A DNA stretch of 64,000 nucleotides from Mesorhizobium sp. J8 (GTDB taxonomy: Bacteria; Pseudomonadota; Alphaproteobacteria; Rhizobiales; Rhizobiaceae), in assembly GCF_016591715.1 (NCBI RefSeq), contig NZ_AP024109.1:2294001-2358000 (forward strand), in the 5' to 3' direction. A program made the position numbers and the translations under genes. The first letter of the stretch is position 1. Each line of letters opens with the position of its first letter. The notes beneath the pieces were generated by a model. It was not told where the DNA came from and did no database searches. It was given only the letters and a program-made list of their open reading frames with translations. This document shows, one piece after another, positions 1-9,054 of the stretch.

Positions 1-2
1 AT

Positions 3-617
3 GTCGACATGAAGTCCGGAGCCCCGGCCTTCGGCACGCCGGAACACATCAAGGCGACGCTGGGGGCGGGGCAGCTTGCCCGCTACACCGGCCTGCCTTG
101 GCGCTCCGGCGGCGGCAGCGCCGCCAATGTTTCCGACGCGCAGGCGGCGCATGAGACGCAGTTTGCCCTGTGGGGTTCGGTGCTGGCCGGCGCCACCATG
201 TGCATCCACGCTGCCGGCTGGCTGGAAGGCGGCCTGAGCGTCTCCCTGGAAAAGCTGATCACGGACATCGAGGCGCTGCAGACCATTGCCGAGCTTTGCG
301 CCGCGACGCCGGGCGATACCGATGCCATCGGCTTCGAGGCCATCGCCGAAGTGCAGCCCGGCGGCCATTTCTTTTCGGCGGCGCATACAATGGCCCGCTA
401 CCGCACCGCCTTCTACGAGCCGCTGGTCGCCGACTGGTCGAATTTCGGCAACTGGACGCAATCCGGTTCGAAGACGGCGACGGAGCGTGCGACCGGTCTC
501 TGGAAGCGGATTCTCGCTGACTTCCAGCCGCCGGCCTCCGCTGCCGACACCGCGGGCCCGCTCGATGAGTTTATTGCGAAGCGCACCGAGGAGGGCGGCG
601 CGGCGCCGGTTTCCTGA
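3..617 (+). CDS. Trimethylamine methyltransferase (MttB) family protein, 3' part
   Basis: This is the C-terminal ~204 residues of an MttB-superfamily corrinoid-dependent methyltransferase; the reading frame is open to the left edge, so the gene begins outside the window. The stretch GAPAFGTPEH, followed by GLPWRSGGG and the Gly/Ala-rich segment ending in HAAGWLEGG, is characteristic of the family barrel C-terminus. Full-length members are roughly 500 residues, so about 300 are missing here. Rhizobial non-pyrrolysine members act on quaternary amines such as glycine betaine or related compounds; which substrate applies cannot be told from this fragment. An ATG at position 9 lies inside the conserved domain and is not the start. 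Confidence 0.85.
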   Translation, partial: VDMKSGAPAFGTPEHIKATLGAGQLARYTGLPWRSGGGSAANVSDAQAAHETQFALWGSVLAGATMCIHAAGWLEGGLSVSLEKLITDIEALQTIAELCAATPGDTDAIGFEAIAEVQPGGHFFSAAHTMARYRTAFYEPLVADWSNFGNWTQSGSKTATERATGLWKRILADFQPPASAADTAGPLDEFIAKRTEEGGAAPVS

Positions 618-751
618 TTTGTCGAAAACGTAATAAATTCGAGACCTTCGCCCTTCACGTTATAGTCAAAACGATTCGCGATCTGGCATCGGAGCGCGAG
701 CGCGGCTACGTTGGCCGCGACGCGGAGACAAGTATTGGCGATGGACGGTAG

Positions 752-1159
752 ATGACGGCGCCTGGCGATTTGATGCAGGCCTTGTTCCTGAGGCTGAAGA
801 CCGATGCATCGCTGTCGGCGCTGCTCGGCGGCGCGGGCCTGCTCGAGCGCGCCGATGCCAAGGCCGCCTATCCGCATGTCACCTACGGCCGCACCAGCGC
901 CTTCGATCTCGAGACAGGCGCCGACAATGACAATGACCAGCTGGTCACCTTGCACATCTGGTCGAAGGCCCAGGGCGAGGCCGAGACGCGCTTGATCATG
1001 GACAGCATCAAGGCGCGTCTCGATGGCGCCGCGCTGTCCATTGGCCCGCGCGGCCAGACGCGCCTGTCGCTCGAGTTCGCCGAGGCGCGTTATGACGAGG
1101 ACCTTGCGGTCCATCACGGATTGCTGCGCTTCCGCGCCTTGACGCAGGAGACCGCCTGA
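752..1159 (+). CDS. DUF3168 (phage/GTA tail-completion-like) protein
   Basis: A 135-residue protein with the pattern of the DUF3168 family: a short N-terminal helix (LFLRLKTDASLSALLGG), a YPHVTYG segment, and a C-terminal strand-rich part ending in HHGLLRFRALTQ. Members are tail-completion or head-tail joining proteins of siphophages and of the rhodobacterial gene transfer agent (position g8 in that cluster). Here no other capsid or tail gene is seen next to it: it lies between an MttB-type gene and a SnoaL-like gene on the other strand. The family assignment is by recalled sequence pattern. It could be a remnant of a lost phage or an exapted gene. Confidence 0.6.
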   Translation: MTAPGDLMQALFLRLKTDASLSALLGGAGLLERADAKAAYPHVTYGRTSAFDLETGADNDNDQLVTLHIWSKAQGEAETRLIMDSIKARLDGAALSIGPRGQTRLSLEFAEARYDEDLAVHHGLLRFRALTQETA

Positions 1160-1164
1160 GACGC

Positions 1165-1268
1165 TAGAGCATGAAGCCGAAAAGTGGGAACCGGTTTTCG
1201 GAAAAAGATCATGCTCCAACAAAGAGTTAGATCGTGAGGGCGATTCAACGAAACACCATCACGATCTA
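1165..1268. repeat. RIME-like palindromic repeat, copy A1
   Basis: A 104-bp element built of two palindromes. The first (about 1167-1216) begins GAGCATG and ends CATGCTC around the core AAGTGGGAACCGGTTTTCGG. The second (about 1227-1269) begins TTAGATCGTGA and ends TCACGATCTAA. By eye it differs from the copy at 41771-41874 at only 7 positions. The architecture fits the rhizobial intergenic mosaic elements (RIME). Confidence 0.85.
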
Positions 1269-1274
1269 ACGGCC

Positions 1275-1661
1275 TCACAGCTGCGCCTGGATCGCGGCCT
1301 TGTCGATGACCGACCATACTTCCCTTATGCGGCTGTCATGGAACTCGTAGAAGACATTCTCGGCGAAGGAAACGCGGTTGCCGTGGATCGGCAGGCCGAA
1401 CAGCACGCCCTTGGGATGGCAGTCGAAATGCAGGCGCGCCGCCACGCGCGGCGGCTCGGAGATCAGAAGCTCGATGTTGAAGCGCAGGTCGGGGATGGCC
1501 TCGAAATCGCCTTCCAGCATGCGGCGATAGCCAGAAAGCCCGATCGTCTCGCCGTTATACTGCACCTCCTCGCCGACGAAACGGCCGAGATTGTCCCAAT
1601 CCTGGTCGTTCAGGCAGGCGATGTAGCCCCGGTAGAGATCGGCAATATCGTCACGCGTCAT
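1275..1661 (-). CDS. SnoaL-like / ester cyclase-family protein
   Basis: A 128-residue single-domain protein of the NTF2-like SnoaL fold. The N-terminus MTRDDIADLYRGYIACLNDQDW, the Gly-Tyr-Arg-Arg helix and the FHDSRIREVWSVIDK C-terminal strand pair are typical of the ester-cyclase (SnoaL) family. A good ribosome binding site (GGGAGGA) lies 5 to 11 bases upstream of the ATG, fixing the start. Members include polyketide cyclases and many proteins of unknown substrate; nothing nearby suggests a biosynthetic pathway, so only the fold is assigned. The gene is monocistronic and ends next to the palindromic repeat at 1165-1268. Confidence 0.75.
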   Translation of the reverse strand: MTRDDIADLYRGYIACLNDQDWDNLGRFVGEEVQYNGETIGLSGYRRMLEGDFEAIPDLRFNIELLISEPPRVAARLHFDCHPKGVLFGLPIHGNRVSFAENVFYEFHDSRIREVWSVIDKAAIQAQL

Positions 1662-1879
1662 CGTATCCTCCCATGGCCGTCCGGCGTTCTACACCAGTTA
1701 GCGCAGGGCGAGGTAAAGGCAGGCCAAAAAGCGTAGCGGATCGACTGTTTTTCCGGCTATGAATTCGAAGCCGGGTTTGAGGGAGCCTCGGCATCGGCAC
1801 GCAGGGGGATGGCGGGCATGAATTTTCGATTGTTCACCGTTCATTTCACGTTCAGCCCATATGCGTTAGAACCGTGATC

Positions 1880-2179
1880 ATGAAAAATCTTGGCTCTCAC
1901 CTCCGCAAAGCAGTGCTGGCGCTTGCCGCGGCCGGCCTCTTTGCGTCGCAGACGACGGCAATGCCGGTCATCGACCCGTCGGTCGACCAGCCGGTCGTGC
2001 TTGCCGCCGGCGATTGCTACGCCATCGGCCAGCAGGTTGCCGCGCAGAACGGCGGCACGCTGGCCAAGGCCTCGCAGGCGACGCGCGGCGGCCAGCAGGT
2101 CTGCGTCATCGTCGTGCTCGTCCCCGGTAAGGATGGACAGCGTCCGCGCCGCTCGGAAATCGTCGTCCCCATGGGCTGA
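1880..2179 (+). CDS. Small exported protein upstream of feuPQ (FeuN candidate)
   Basis: A ~99-residue protein with a signal peptide (basic MKNLGSHLRK, hydrophobic VLALAAAGLFA, then a likely cleavage after the SQTTAMP region). The mature part is small, with two cysteines (GDCYAIG and QQVCVIV) that could form a disulfide in the periplasm. A GTG two codons upstream (1874) is possible, but the ATG at 1880 gives the more normal signal peptide. It sits 63 bp before feuP on the same strand. In Sinorhizobium a small periplasmic inhibitor of the FeuQ sensor, FeuN, is encoded in this position, and this protein is a plausible counterpart by location, size and export. Sequence similarity to FeuN could not be checked. 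Confidence 0.7.
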   Translation: MKNLGSHLRKAVLALAAAGLFASQTTAMPVIDPSVDQPVVLAAGDCYAIGQQVAAQNGGTLAKASQATRGGQQVCVIVVLVPGKDGQRPRRSEIVVPMG

Positions 2180-2242
2180 CCCCTATCGTTTCCCTGGCCG
2201 GCGGAATCGGCCTATACGTCTACCAGCAACAGGCTTCAACCC

Positions 2243-2908
2243 ATGCGCGTGCTCGTCGTCGAGGATGACAAGGATCTCAACCGGCAATTGGCCGATGCGC
2301 TGGTCGATGCCGGCTATGTGGTCGACCGCGCCTATGACGGCGAGGAGGGGCATTTCCTCGGCGACACCGAGCCTTACGATGCCGTGGTCCTCGATATCGG
2401 CCTGCCGCAGATGGATGGCATCAGCGTCGTCGAGCGTTGGCGCCGCGGCGGCCGCAAGATGCCGGTGCTGATCCTCACCGCGCGCGACCGCTGGAGCGAC
2501 AAGGTCGCCGGTATCGACGCCGGCGCCGACGACTATGTGACAAAGCCCTTCCATATCGAGGAGGTGCTGGCCCGGGTGCGGGCGCTGATCCGCCGCGCGG
2601 CTGGCCATGCTTCGTCGGAGCTCACCTGCGGACCGCTGCGTCTGGACACCAAGGCGTCCAAGGCCGATGTGGACGGCGTGCCACTGAAGCTCACCTCGCA
2701 CGAATTCCGGCTTCTCGCCTATCTCATGCATCATATGGGCGAGGTGGTGTCGCGCACCGAGCTGGTCGAGCACCTCTACGACCAGGATTTCGACCGCGAT
2801 TCCAACACCATCGAGGTGTTTGTCGGTAGGCTTCGCAAGAAGATGGGCATCGACATGATCGAAACCGTGCGTGGCATGGGCTATCGCATGCGTGAGCCGG
2901 AGGCGTGA
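2243..2908 (+). CDS. feuP: Two-component response regulator FeuP
   Basis: A 221-residue OmpR/PhoB-class regulator. The receiver domain occupies residues 1-120, with acidic residues E7, D8 and D9, phosphoacceptor D51 (VVLDIGLPQMDG), T79 and K101 (VTKPF). The winged-helix DNA-binding domain spans about 125-217 (LTSHEFRLLAYLM ... VFVGRLRKKMG ... VRGMGYRM). The wording of the receiver (GHFLGDTEPYDAV, ARDRWSDKVAG) matches rhizobial FeuP as I recall it. FeuP with FeuQ controls cyclic glucan export (ndvA) and osmoadaptation in Sinorhizobium and was first linked to iron uptake in Rhizobium leguminosarum. feuQ follows after 22 bp, so the two are surely cotranscribed. Confidence 0.9.
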   Translation: MRVLVVEDDKDLNRQLADALVDAGYVVDRAYDGEEGHFLGDTEPYDAVVLDIGLPQMDGISVVERWRRGGRKMPVLILTARDRWSDKVAGIDAGADDYVTKPFHIEEVLARVRALIRRAAGHASSELTCGPLRLDTKASKADVDGVPLKLTSHEFRLLAYLMHHMGEVVSRTELVEHLYDQDFDRDSNTIEVFVGRLRKKMGIDMIETVRGMGYRMREPEA

Positions 2909-2930
2909 CGCGGAACCGCTGAAGCCAACG

Positions 2931-4319
2931 ATGGGAGCGTGGCTTTCCAGGCTGCGGCTCTGGCCGCGCTCGCTGACCTTTCGCGTCATCGCCTTTTCGA
3001 CCATCTGGGCGATCCTGACGCTGGTCGTCATCTTCACCCTTATCACCACGCTTTACCGCCAGGCCAGCGAGCGCGGCTTCGACAGCCTGCTTTCGGCGCA
3101 TCTGTTCAACCTGATCGGCTCCGTCGGCATTTCCGACAACGGCGCGCTGACCGGTTCGCCCGACCTTGGCGACCTGCGCTTTTCCGAACCGAATTCCGGC
3201 TGGTACTGGTCGGTGGAGCCCGCCTCCGAAGGCGTGCATGGCGAGATCCACTCCTCCTCGATGACGACCTCTCTCCTGTCGCCGAGCGTCGCGGAAGTGC
3301 CGTTCAACGCGAACTTCCAGCGCAGCTACTCGATGGAAGGCATCAAGGGCGAGCAGCTCGAAGTGTTCGAGAGCGAGTTTGTCCTCGACGCCAAGAACCG
3401 CGCCGCGCGTTTCCGCGTCATGGGTAACCACAGCGAATTGGAGCAGGAGATCGCCAGCTTCCAGCGTCGCCTGCTCACCTATCTGTCGCTGTTCGGCGTC
3501 GGCATGATCGCCATAAACGCCATCGCCATCTTGTTGGGTCTCCAGCCTTTGCGCCGGGTCCGCAACGCGCTGGCCATGGTGCGCGAAGGCACCGCGCAGC
3601 GGCTCGACGGCAGCTTCCCGGCCGAGATCGAGCCGCTGGCCAACGAGACCAACGCGCTGATCGAGAACAACCGGCGCATCGTCGAGCGCTCGCGCACGCA
3701 GGTCGGCAACCTTGCCCATTCGCTGAAGACGCCTTTGGCCGTGCTGATCAACGAGGGCCGCGCGCTCGGCGGCGCCAAGGGCCAGCTGATCGCCGAGCAG
3801 GCTGCCTCGATGCAGATGCAGGTCGATCATTATCTGCAGCGCGCGCGCGTCGCCGCGCAGCGCGACAGCGTCGTCTTCCGCACCCCGGTTTCACCGCTGG
3901 TCGAGCGCATGGTGCGCGTGCTGCGCAAGCTCAACCCGCAAACGCGGCTGACGCTTTCGCTGCCGTCGGCCGAGATCGTCTTTGCCGGCGAGCGCGAGGA
4001 TCTCGAGGAACTGCTCGGCAATCTGCTCGACAACGCGATGAAATGGGCAAAGAGCGCCGTTGCCGTGACGATCGCCACTATTTCGGGAAGCGGCAACCTG
4101 TTTGAAATCGTTATAGAGGATGACGGTCCGGGCATTCCCGAGGACAGCGCGCGAGAGGTGTTGAAGCGTGGCAAGAGACTGGACGAGACGAAGCCGGGAA
4201 CGGGGCTTGGCCTTGCCATTGTCGCCGACCTCGTCAACGAGTATGGAGGCTCGCTGGCGCTGGAACGGTCCAGCATGGGCGGCTTGAGGGTGGTGGTGAG
4301 ATTGCGGAGCCTTCAGTGA
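2931..4319 (+). CDS. feuQ: Sensor histidine kinase FeuQ
   Basis: A 462-residue membrane sensor kinase paired with feuP. One membrane segment lies near residues 14-36 (VIAFSTIWAILTLVVIFTLI) and a second near 178-198 (LFGVGMIAINAIAILLGL), enclosing a ~140-residue periplasmic sensor region. The phosphoacceptor is H263 (LAHSLKTPLAV), followed by the N box (NLLDNAMKWA), G1 (EDDGPGIPED) and G2 (GTGLGLAIV). The HSLKTPLA form of the H box resembles PhoQ-type kinases. I chose the ATG at 2931, 22 bp after feuP; the frame is open further upstream but overlaps feuP. Expected role is sensing envelope or osmotic conditions, possibly restrained by the small exported protein at 1880-2179. Confidence 0.9.
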   Translation: MGAWLSRLRLWPRSLTFRVIAFSTIWAILTLVVIFTLITTLYRQASERGFDSLLSAHLFNLIGSVGISDNGALTGSPDLGDLRFSEPNSGWYWSVEPASEGVHGEIHSSSMTTSLLSPSVAEVPFNANFQRSYSMEGIKGEQLEVFESEFVLDAKNRAARFRVMGNHSELEQEIASFQRRLLTYLSLFGVGMIAINAIAILLGLQPLRRVRNALAMVREGTAQRLDGSFPAEIEPLANETNALIENNRRIVERSRTQVGNLAHSLKTPLAVLINEGRALGGAKGQLIAEQAASMQMQVDHYLQRARVAAQRDSVVFRTPVSPLVERMVRVLRKLNPQTRLTLSLPSAEIVFAGEREDLEELLGNLLDNAMKWAKSAVAVTIATISGSGNLFEIVIEDDGPGIPEDSAREVLKRGKRLDETKPGTGLGLAIVADLVNEYGGSLALERSSMGGLRVVVRLRSLQ

Positions 4320-4455
4320 TGTTTCCTATCGATTTTCGTGCGGCCGCCAACGGCCAAATTTCCGACAAATATCAACACTATGGCGATGAAAACCTCCTGA
4401 TGGCGCGCCCCCTGCCCATCCAGTTCCGTCCCGCTGAAGAGAACCGGTTGCCGGC

Positions 4456-4893
4456 ATGAAGATTCGCGTCGCGCTCGTTTCCGCCCTGCTCGCCGTTTCC
4501 GGCTGCACGACGCTGGGCAGCGGTGGTCCGACCTCTCCTGTCACACCTGCTTCCACGCCGCCGGCCGGGGGCAAGGTATCGACCAGCATCGTTTCGGCCA
4601 TGAATGGTGGGCTTATCGGCGGATCGATCGGCTCGGGTCTCAGCGATGCCGAAAAGCGCAAGGGGCTGGAGGCGGAGTACAAGGCGCTGGAATACAACAC
4701 CAGCGGCCAGAAAGTGACGTGGAAGAGCGACAACTCCTCGCATTATGGCGAGGTGACCGCTGCCCAGCCCTACCGTGTCGGCTCGCAGGACTGCCGCCAG
4801 TACATCCACACTGTCTATACCAGCGGCGCGGGCGTCACCGCGCGTGGCACCGCCTGCCGCAACGCCGACGGCAGCTGGACGCCGCTGACATAG
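4456..4893 (+). CDS. 17-kDa surface antigen-like lipoprotein (RT0821/Lpp0805 type)
   Basis: A 145-residue outer-membrane-type lipoprotein. The signal peptide ends in the lipobox LLAVSGC, so Cys17 should be lipidated. A Pro/Gly/Ser linker and a glycine-zipper-like segment ([15 protein letters not shown]) precede a C-terminal domain containing [10 protein letters not shown] and [11 protein letters not shown], the pattern of the RT0821/Lpp0805 surface antigen family (rickettsial 17-kDa antigen relatives). The C-terminal domain has two cysteines suited to a disulfide. It lies between feuQ and the cytochrome c maturation operon, on the same strand, but with a 136-bp gap from feuQ. A structural envelope role is inferred from the family. 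Confidence 0.8.
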   Translation: MKIRVALVSALLAVSGCTTLGSGGPTSPVTPASTPPAGGKVSTSIVSAMNGGLIGGSIGSGLSDAEKRKGLEAEYKALEYNTSGQKVTWKSDNSSHYGEVTAAQPYRVGSQDCRQYIHTVYTSGAGVTARGTACRNADGSWTPLT

Positions 4894-5029
4894 CCGACTG
4901 GAAGACAAGCCGGGCCTGCCTAATTATCTGCTCGGCTTGACTTCGATCAAGGCCAGGCGGTGCCCGCCGTCAAAGCGTCGCATGATGGTCGTGTTGGCAG
5001 GGCAGGGCTCTGCCGTTATTGGAATAGGC

Positions 5030-6166
5030 ATGCTGTTCTGGGTCATAGCCGCAATCCTCACGCTGGGCGCCAGCCTTGCAGTGCTGTTGCCGCTTACTGG
5101 CGGCATGAAGAGCGTGTCGCCGGACGGCGATCACGATCTCGAAGTCTATCGCGACCAGCTTTCCGAGCTCGACCGCGACATGGCGCGAGGCCTGATCCAG
5201 CCCGGTGAGGCCGAGGAGGCGCGTGCCGAGATCGGCCGCCGCATCCTGCGTCTCGGCGCGGCTGCGCAATCCGGCGCGGCAACGCCCAAGCCCTCGCGCA
5301 GCGCCAGATGGGTCGCCAGCGTGGCCGTGCTAGCAGTTCCCCTGCTGAGCTGGGGGCTTTACGGCATGCTTGGCTCTCCCGATCTGCCGTCGCAGCCGCT
5401 CGCCGAACGTCTGGCCAAGAACCCGGCCGATTCCTCGGTCGACGAACTGGTCGCCCGCGCTGAAGCCCATCTCGCCGCCAATCCGTCGGACGGCAAGGGC
5501 TGGGACGTGCTGGCGCCGATCTATCTTCGGCTGCAGCGCTTTGCTGACGCGGTGACCGCCTACCGCAATGCCATCCGCCTCGACGGCGACAGCGCCGTGC
5601 GCCAGTCGGGTCTGGGCGAGGCGATCGCCAGCGCTGCAGGCGGCATCGTTTCGGCCGACGCTCAAAAAGCCTTCGAGGCGGCCCTGAAGCTCGATCCGGC
5701 CAATGCCAAGGCGAATTTCTACTTGGGCGTCGGCCTCGCCCAGGAAGGCAAGAAGGCCGAGGCCGTTGCCGCCTGGCAGAAGATGCTCGGCCAGCTCGCG
5801 CCGGATTCGCCTTGGCGCAGCGCCGTCCAGCAGGCGCTTGCCGAGGCGGGAGGCCCCGCAGTCGCCGATGCCGCGCCGGCCAATGGCCCGGACGCGCAGC
5901 AGGTGGAAGCCGCGCAGCAGATGTCGCCGCAGGACCGGCAGGCGATGATCGAGACCATGGTGGCCGGGTTGGACGACAAATTGAAGCAGAATCCCCGCGA
6001 TGAGGAAGGATGGATGCGGCTCATCCGTTCCTATGTCGTGCTTGGCAAGGCCGACCAGGCGCGCGACGCGCTCGGCCGCGCCGTCGCCGCCTTCGGTGCG
6101 GACAGCGCGCAGGCCAAGAAATTCAGCGCCTTCGCCGCCTCCCTCGGCGTGACGGCGACGGAGTAA
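5030..6166 (+). CDS. ccmI: Cytochrome c maturation protein CcmI (CycH)
   Basis: A 378-residue protein that delivers apocytochrome c to the heme ligation complex. The N-terminus [20 protein letters not shown] is the first membrane helix, and a second lies near residues 98-115 ([17 protein letters not shown]). The cytoplasmic loop between them carries the conserved [13 protein letters not shown] motif. The C-terminal periplasmic part has TPR-like units ([40 protein letters not shown]). The frame is open upstream, but the ATG at 5030 places the first helix at the N-terminus as in the family. It is the first gene of the ccmI-ccmE-ccmF-ccmH operon, 4 bp before ccmE. In rhizobia these genes are also called cycHJKL. 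Confidence 0.93.
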   Translation: MLFWVIAAILTLGASLAVLLPLTGGMKSVSPDGDHDLEVYRDQLSELDRDMARGLIQPGEAEEARAEIGRRILRLGAAAQSGAATPKPSRSARWVASVAVLAVPLLSWGLYGMLGSPDLPSQPLAERLAKNPADSSVDELVARAEAHLAANPSDGKGWDVLAPIYLRLQRFADAVTAYRNAIRLDGDSAVRQSGLGEAIASAAGGIVSADAQKAFEAALKLDPANAKANFYLGVGLAQEGKKAEAVAAWQKMLGQLAPDSPWRSAVQQALAEAGGPAVADAAPANGPDAQQVEAAQQMSPQDRQAMIETMVAGLDDKLKQNPRDEEGWMRLIRSYVVLGKADQARDALGRAVAAFGADSAQAKKFSAFAASLGVTATE

Positions 6167-6170
6167 GGCA

Positions 6171-6614
6171 ATGACGCGCAAGCAGAAGCGGTTGTCGGTG
6201 ATCCTGGCGGGGCTGGCGTTCCTCGGGGCCGCTGCCGGGCTCACCTTCTATGCGCTGGGACAGAAGGCTTCCTATTTCTACATGCCGGCGGAACTGGCAA
6301 CGGCAAGCGTCCAGCCCGGGCAGCGCATCCGCCTTGGCGGCCTCGTGGAGAGCGGCACTGTCATGCGCGGCAATGGCGCAACCGTGGCCTTCTCGGTTAC
6401 CGACACGCAGAAATCCGTCAAGGTGACCTACACCGGCATCCTGCCCGATCTCTTCCGTGAGGGGCAGGGCGTCATAACCGAGGGCGCTTTCGGGCCGGAC
6501 GGGGTTTTCGTCGCCGACAGCGTGTTGGCCAAGCATGACGAGCGGTATATGCCGAAAGAGGTCGCCGACGGCCTGAAGGCCAAGGGCGTCTGGGTGGAAA
6601 GCAAGAGCCAGTAA
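6171..6614 (+). CDS. ccmE: Heme chaperone CcmE (CycJ)
   Basis: A 147-residue membrane-anchored periplasmic heme chaperone. One N-terminal helix (residues 8-28) is followed by an OB-fold domain with RIRLGGLVE and the heme-binding motif H122-DER-Y126 (AKHDERYMP); H122 is the residue that binds heme covalently before transfer to apocytochrome. The length is normal for the family. The gene starts 4 bp after ccmI, and its stop codon overlaps the ccmF start codon (TAATG), so translation is coupled. Confidence 0.95.
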   Translation: MTRKQKRLSVILAGLAFLGAAAGLTFYALGQKASYFYMPAELATASVQPGQRIRLGGLVESGTVMRGNGATVAFSVTDTQKSVKVTYTGILPDLFREGQGVITEGAFGPDGVFVADSVLAKHDERYMPKEVADGLKAKGVWVESKSQ

Positions 6615-8596
6615 TGGTTGAGACCGGACATTTCGCGCTCGTCCTCGCCTTCGCGCTGTCGCTGGTGCAGATGCTGGTGCCGCTGGTCGGCGCCCGCACC
6701 GGCAACCAGCGGCTGATGGCGGTCGGCGGTCCAGTCACGGTCACCGGCTTCGTGTTGACCGCGTTGTCCTTTACCGCCCTCGCAAGCGCCTATGCCGGCT
6801 CGGACTTCTCGGTAGCGAGCGTGTGGGAGAACTCCCACTCCCTGCAGCCGATGATCTACAAGATCACCGGCACCTGGGGAAACCACGAAGGCTCGATGCT
6901 GCTGTGGGTGCTGATCCTCACTTTCTTCGGCGCGCTCGTCGCCGTCTTCGGCAACAATCTGCCGGCAAGCCTGAAGGCCAATGTGCTGGCCGTGCAGGGC
7001 ATGATCGGCGCCGCCTTCTTCCTGTTCATCCTGGCGACCTCCAATCCGTTTATCCGTCTCAATCCCGCACCGATCGAAGGCCGCGACTTGAACCCGATCC
7101 TGCAGGACCTCGGCCTCGCCATCCATCCGCCGCTGCTCTATCTCGGCTATGTCGGCTTCTCGATCTGCTTCTCCTTCTCGGTCGCGGCGCTGATCGAGGG
7201 GCGCATCGACGCCTCATGGGCGCGCTGGGTACGGCCCTGGACGCTCGTCGCCTGGATGTTCCTCACCGGCGGCATCGCCATGGGTTCCTATTGGGCGTAT
7301 TACGAGCTCGGCTGGGGCGGCTTCTGGTTCTGGGATCCGGTCGAAAACGCCTCCTTCATGCCGTGGCTCGCCGGCACCGCGCTGCTCCATTCGGCGATCG
7401 TCATGGAGAAGCGCTCGGCGCTGAAGATATGGACGCTGCTCTTGGCAATCCTAACCTTCTCGCTGTCGCTGCTCGGCACCTTCCTGGTGCGTTCCGGCGT
7501 GCTCACCTCCGTGCACGCCTTCGCGACCGATCCGGCGCGAGGCGTCTTCATCCTGTGCATCCTGACCTTGTTCATCGGCGGCTCGCTGGCGCTGTTTGCG
7601 CTGCGCGCCTCGCAACTGACGGCAGGCGGCCTGTTCCACCCGATCTCGCGCGAAGGCGCGCTGGTGCTGAACAACCTCTTCCTCACCACCGCCACTGCGA
7701 CCGTGCTGGTCGGCACGCTCTACCCGCTGGCACTGGAGGCGCTGACCGGCGGCAAGATCTCGGTCGGTGCTCCCTTCTTCGACCTCACCTTCGGTCCGCT
7801 GATGCTGCCGCTCTTGGCGATCGTGCCGTTCGGCCCGCTGCTCGCCTGGAAGCGCGGAGACGTCATTGCCGCCTCGCAGCGGCTGATGGCGGCCTTTGCG
7901 CTCGCGACCGCCGCGATGCTGGTCACCGGCCTGTTCATCGATGGCGCTTCGGTCTTTGCAGCACTCGGCGTCGGCCTTGCTGTCTGGCTCGTCGCCGGCG
8001 CGCTGACCGACCTTGCCGTCAAATCCGGTTTCGGCTCCGTGGCGCCGGCCGTGATGCTCCGCCGCCTCGCCGGTCTGCCGCGCTCGGTCTTCGGCACGGC
8101 GCTTGCCCATCTCGGCCTCGGGCTGACCTTGCTCGGCATCGTCGCCACGCTCTGCTTCGGCACCGAGAAAATCCTCACCATGCGTCCCGGCGAAACCGTG
8201 GAGCTCTCCGGCCACACGCTGCGCTTCGAGGGACTCACCCCACAGAAGGGTCCCAACTTCACCGAGGATCGTGGCCGCTTCCTGCTGATGTCAGACGGCA
8301 ACGCCGATGGCGAGATAACCTCTGCGAAGCGCTTCTATCCGGTGCGCCAGACTGTGACGACGGAGTCCGGCATCAGGACGTTGGGCTTGAGTCAGCTCTA
8401 TCTGTCGCTTGGCGACGAGAACAATGACGGTTCCGTCGTCGTGCGGCTGTGGTGGAAGCCGCTGGTGACGCTGATCTGGGGCGGCGGGCTGGTGATGATG
8501 GCGGGCGCGGCGATGTCGCTGCTCGACCGCCGCCTGCGCGTCGGCGCGCCGGCAAGGCGGCGCAAGCCGGCCGCCGTCGTGGCCAGCCCGACATGA
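6614..8596 (+). CDS. ccmF: Heme lyase subunit CcmF (CycK)
   Basis: A 660-residue polytopic membrane protein, the core of the System I heme ligation complex. The tryptophan-rich WWD signature GWGGFWFWDPVENASF is at about residues 234-249, and conserved histidines occur in the surrounding loops (for example AIHPPLLYLGY and TALLHSAI). A large periplasmic C-terminal region is followed by a last helix near 615-635. Length and motifs are complete. The start overlaps the ccmE stop by one base, and the stop overlaps the ccmH start (ATGA), giving a tightly coupled operon. Confidence 0.95.
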   Translation: MVETGHFALVLAFALSLVQMLVPLVGARTGNQRLMAVGGPVTVTGFVLTALSFTALASAYAGSDFSVASVWENSHSLQPMIYKITGTWGNHEGSMLLWVLILTFFGALVAVFGNNLPASLKANVLAVQGMIGAAFFLFILATSNPFIRLNPAPIEGRDLNPILQDLGLAIHPPLLYLGYVGFSICFSFSVAALIEGRIDASWARWVRPWTLVAWMFLTGGIAMGSYWAYYELGWGGFWFWDPVENASFMPWLAGTALLHSAIVMEKRSALKIWTLLLAILTFSLSLLGTFLVRSGVLTSVHAFATDPARGVFILCILTLFIGGSLALFALRASQLTAGGLFHPISREGALVLNNLFLTTATATVLVGTLYPLALEALTGGKISVGAPFFDLTFGPLMLPLLAIVPFGPLLAWKRGDVIAASQRLMAAFALATAAMLVTGLFIDGASVFAALGVGLAVWLVAGALTDLAVKSGFGSVAPAVMLRRLAGLPRSVFGTALAHLGLGLTLLGIVATLCFGTEKILTMRPGETVELSGHTLRFEGLTPQKGPNFTEDRGRFLLMSDGNADGEITSAKRFYPVRQTVTTESGIRTLGLSQLYLSLGDENNDGSVVVRLWWKPLVTLIWGGGLVMMAGAAMSLLDRRLRVGAPARRRKPAAVVASPT

Positions 8597-9054
8597 AAAC
8601 GAGATTTTCGCTCGCCTCGCTGGCACTGCTGCTGGCGCTGTTCTTCGCCGGCACGGCACAGGCGGTGAAGCCGGATGAAGTGCTGCAGGACCCGGCGCTG
8701 GAGGCGAGGGCGCGGGCGCTCTCGGAAGGCCTTCGCTGTATGGTCTGCCAGAACCAGTCGATCGACGAATCCGACGCTGATCTGGCCCGCGACCTGCGCG
8801 TCCTCGTGCGCCAGCGCCTCGTCGCCGGCGACAGCGACCAGCAGGTGATGGACTATATCGTCTCGCGCTATGGCGAGTTCGTGCTCTTGAAGCCGCGCTT
8901 CAGCCTGCGCAACGCGCTTCTGTGGGGCACGCCGGTGCTTCTGCTTCTGGCCGGCGGCCTGTTCATCGTGCTCAGCGCCCGCTCGCGCCGACCGGCACCG
9001 ACCACGCTTTCGGCCGACGAGCAGGCGGCGCTCGACAAGATGCTGCGCGATTAA
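8593..9054 (+). CDS. ccmH: Cytochrome c maturation thiol protein CcmH (CycL)
   Basis: A 153-residue membrane-anchored protein with a cleavable-type signal peptide (residues 1-24, ending TAQA), the redox motif LRCMVCQNQS with Cys49 and Cys52, and one C-terminal helix (about 110-130). It keeps the apocytochrome CXXCH cysteines reduced for heme attachment by CcmF/CcmI. The start codon overlaps the ccmF stop (ATGA). It is the short CcmH form, without the fused CcmI-like TPR domain of enterobacteria; that domain is supplied here by the separate ccmI gene. It is the last gene of the operon. Confidence 0.95.
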   Translation: MKTRFSLASLALLLALFFAGTAQAVKPDEVLQDPALEARARALSEGLRCMVCQNQSIDESDADLARDLRVLVRQRLVAGDSDQQVMDYIVSRYGEFVLLKPRFSLRNALLWGTPVLLLLAGGLFIVLSARSRRPAPTTLSADEQAALDKMLRD

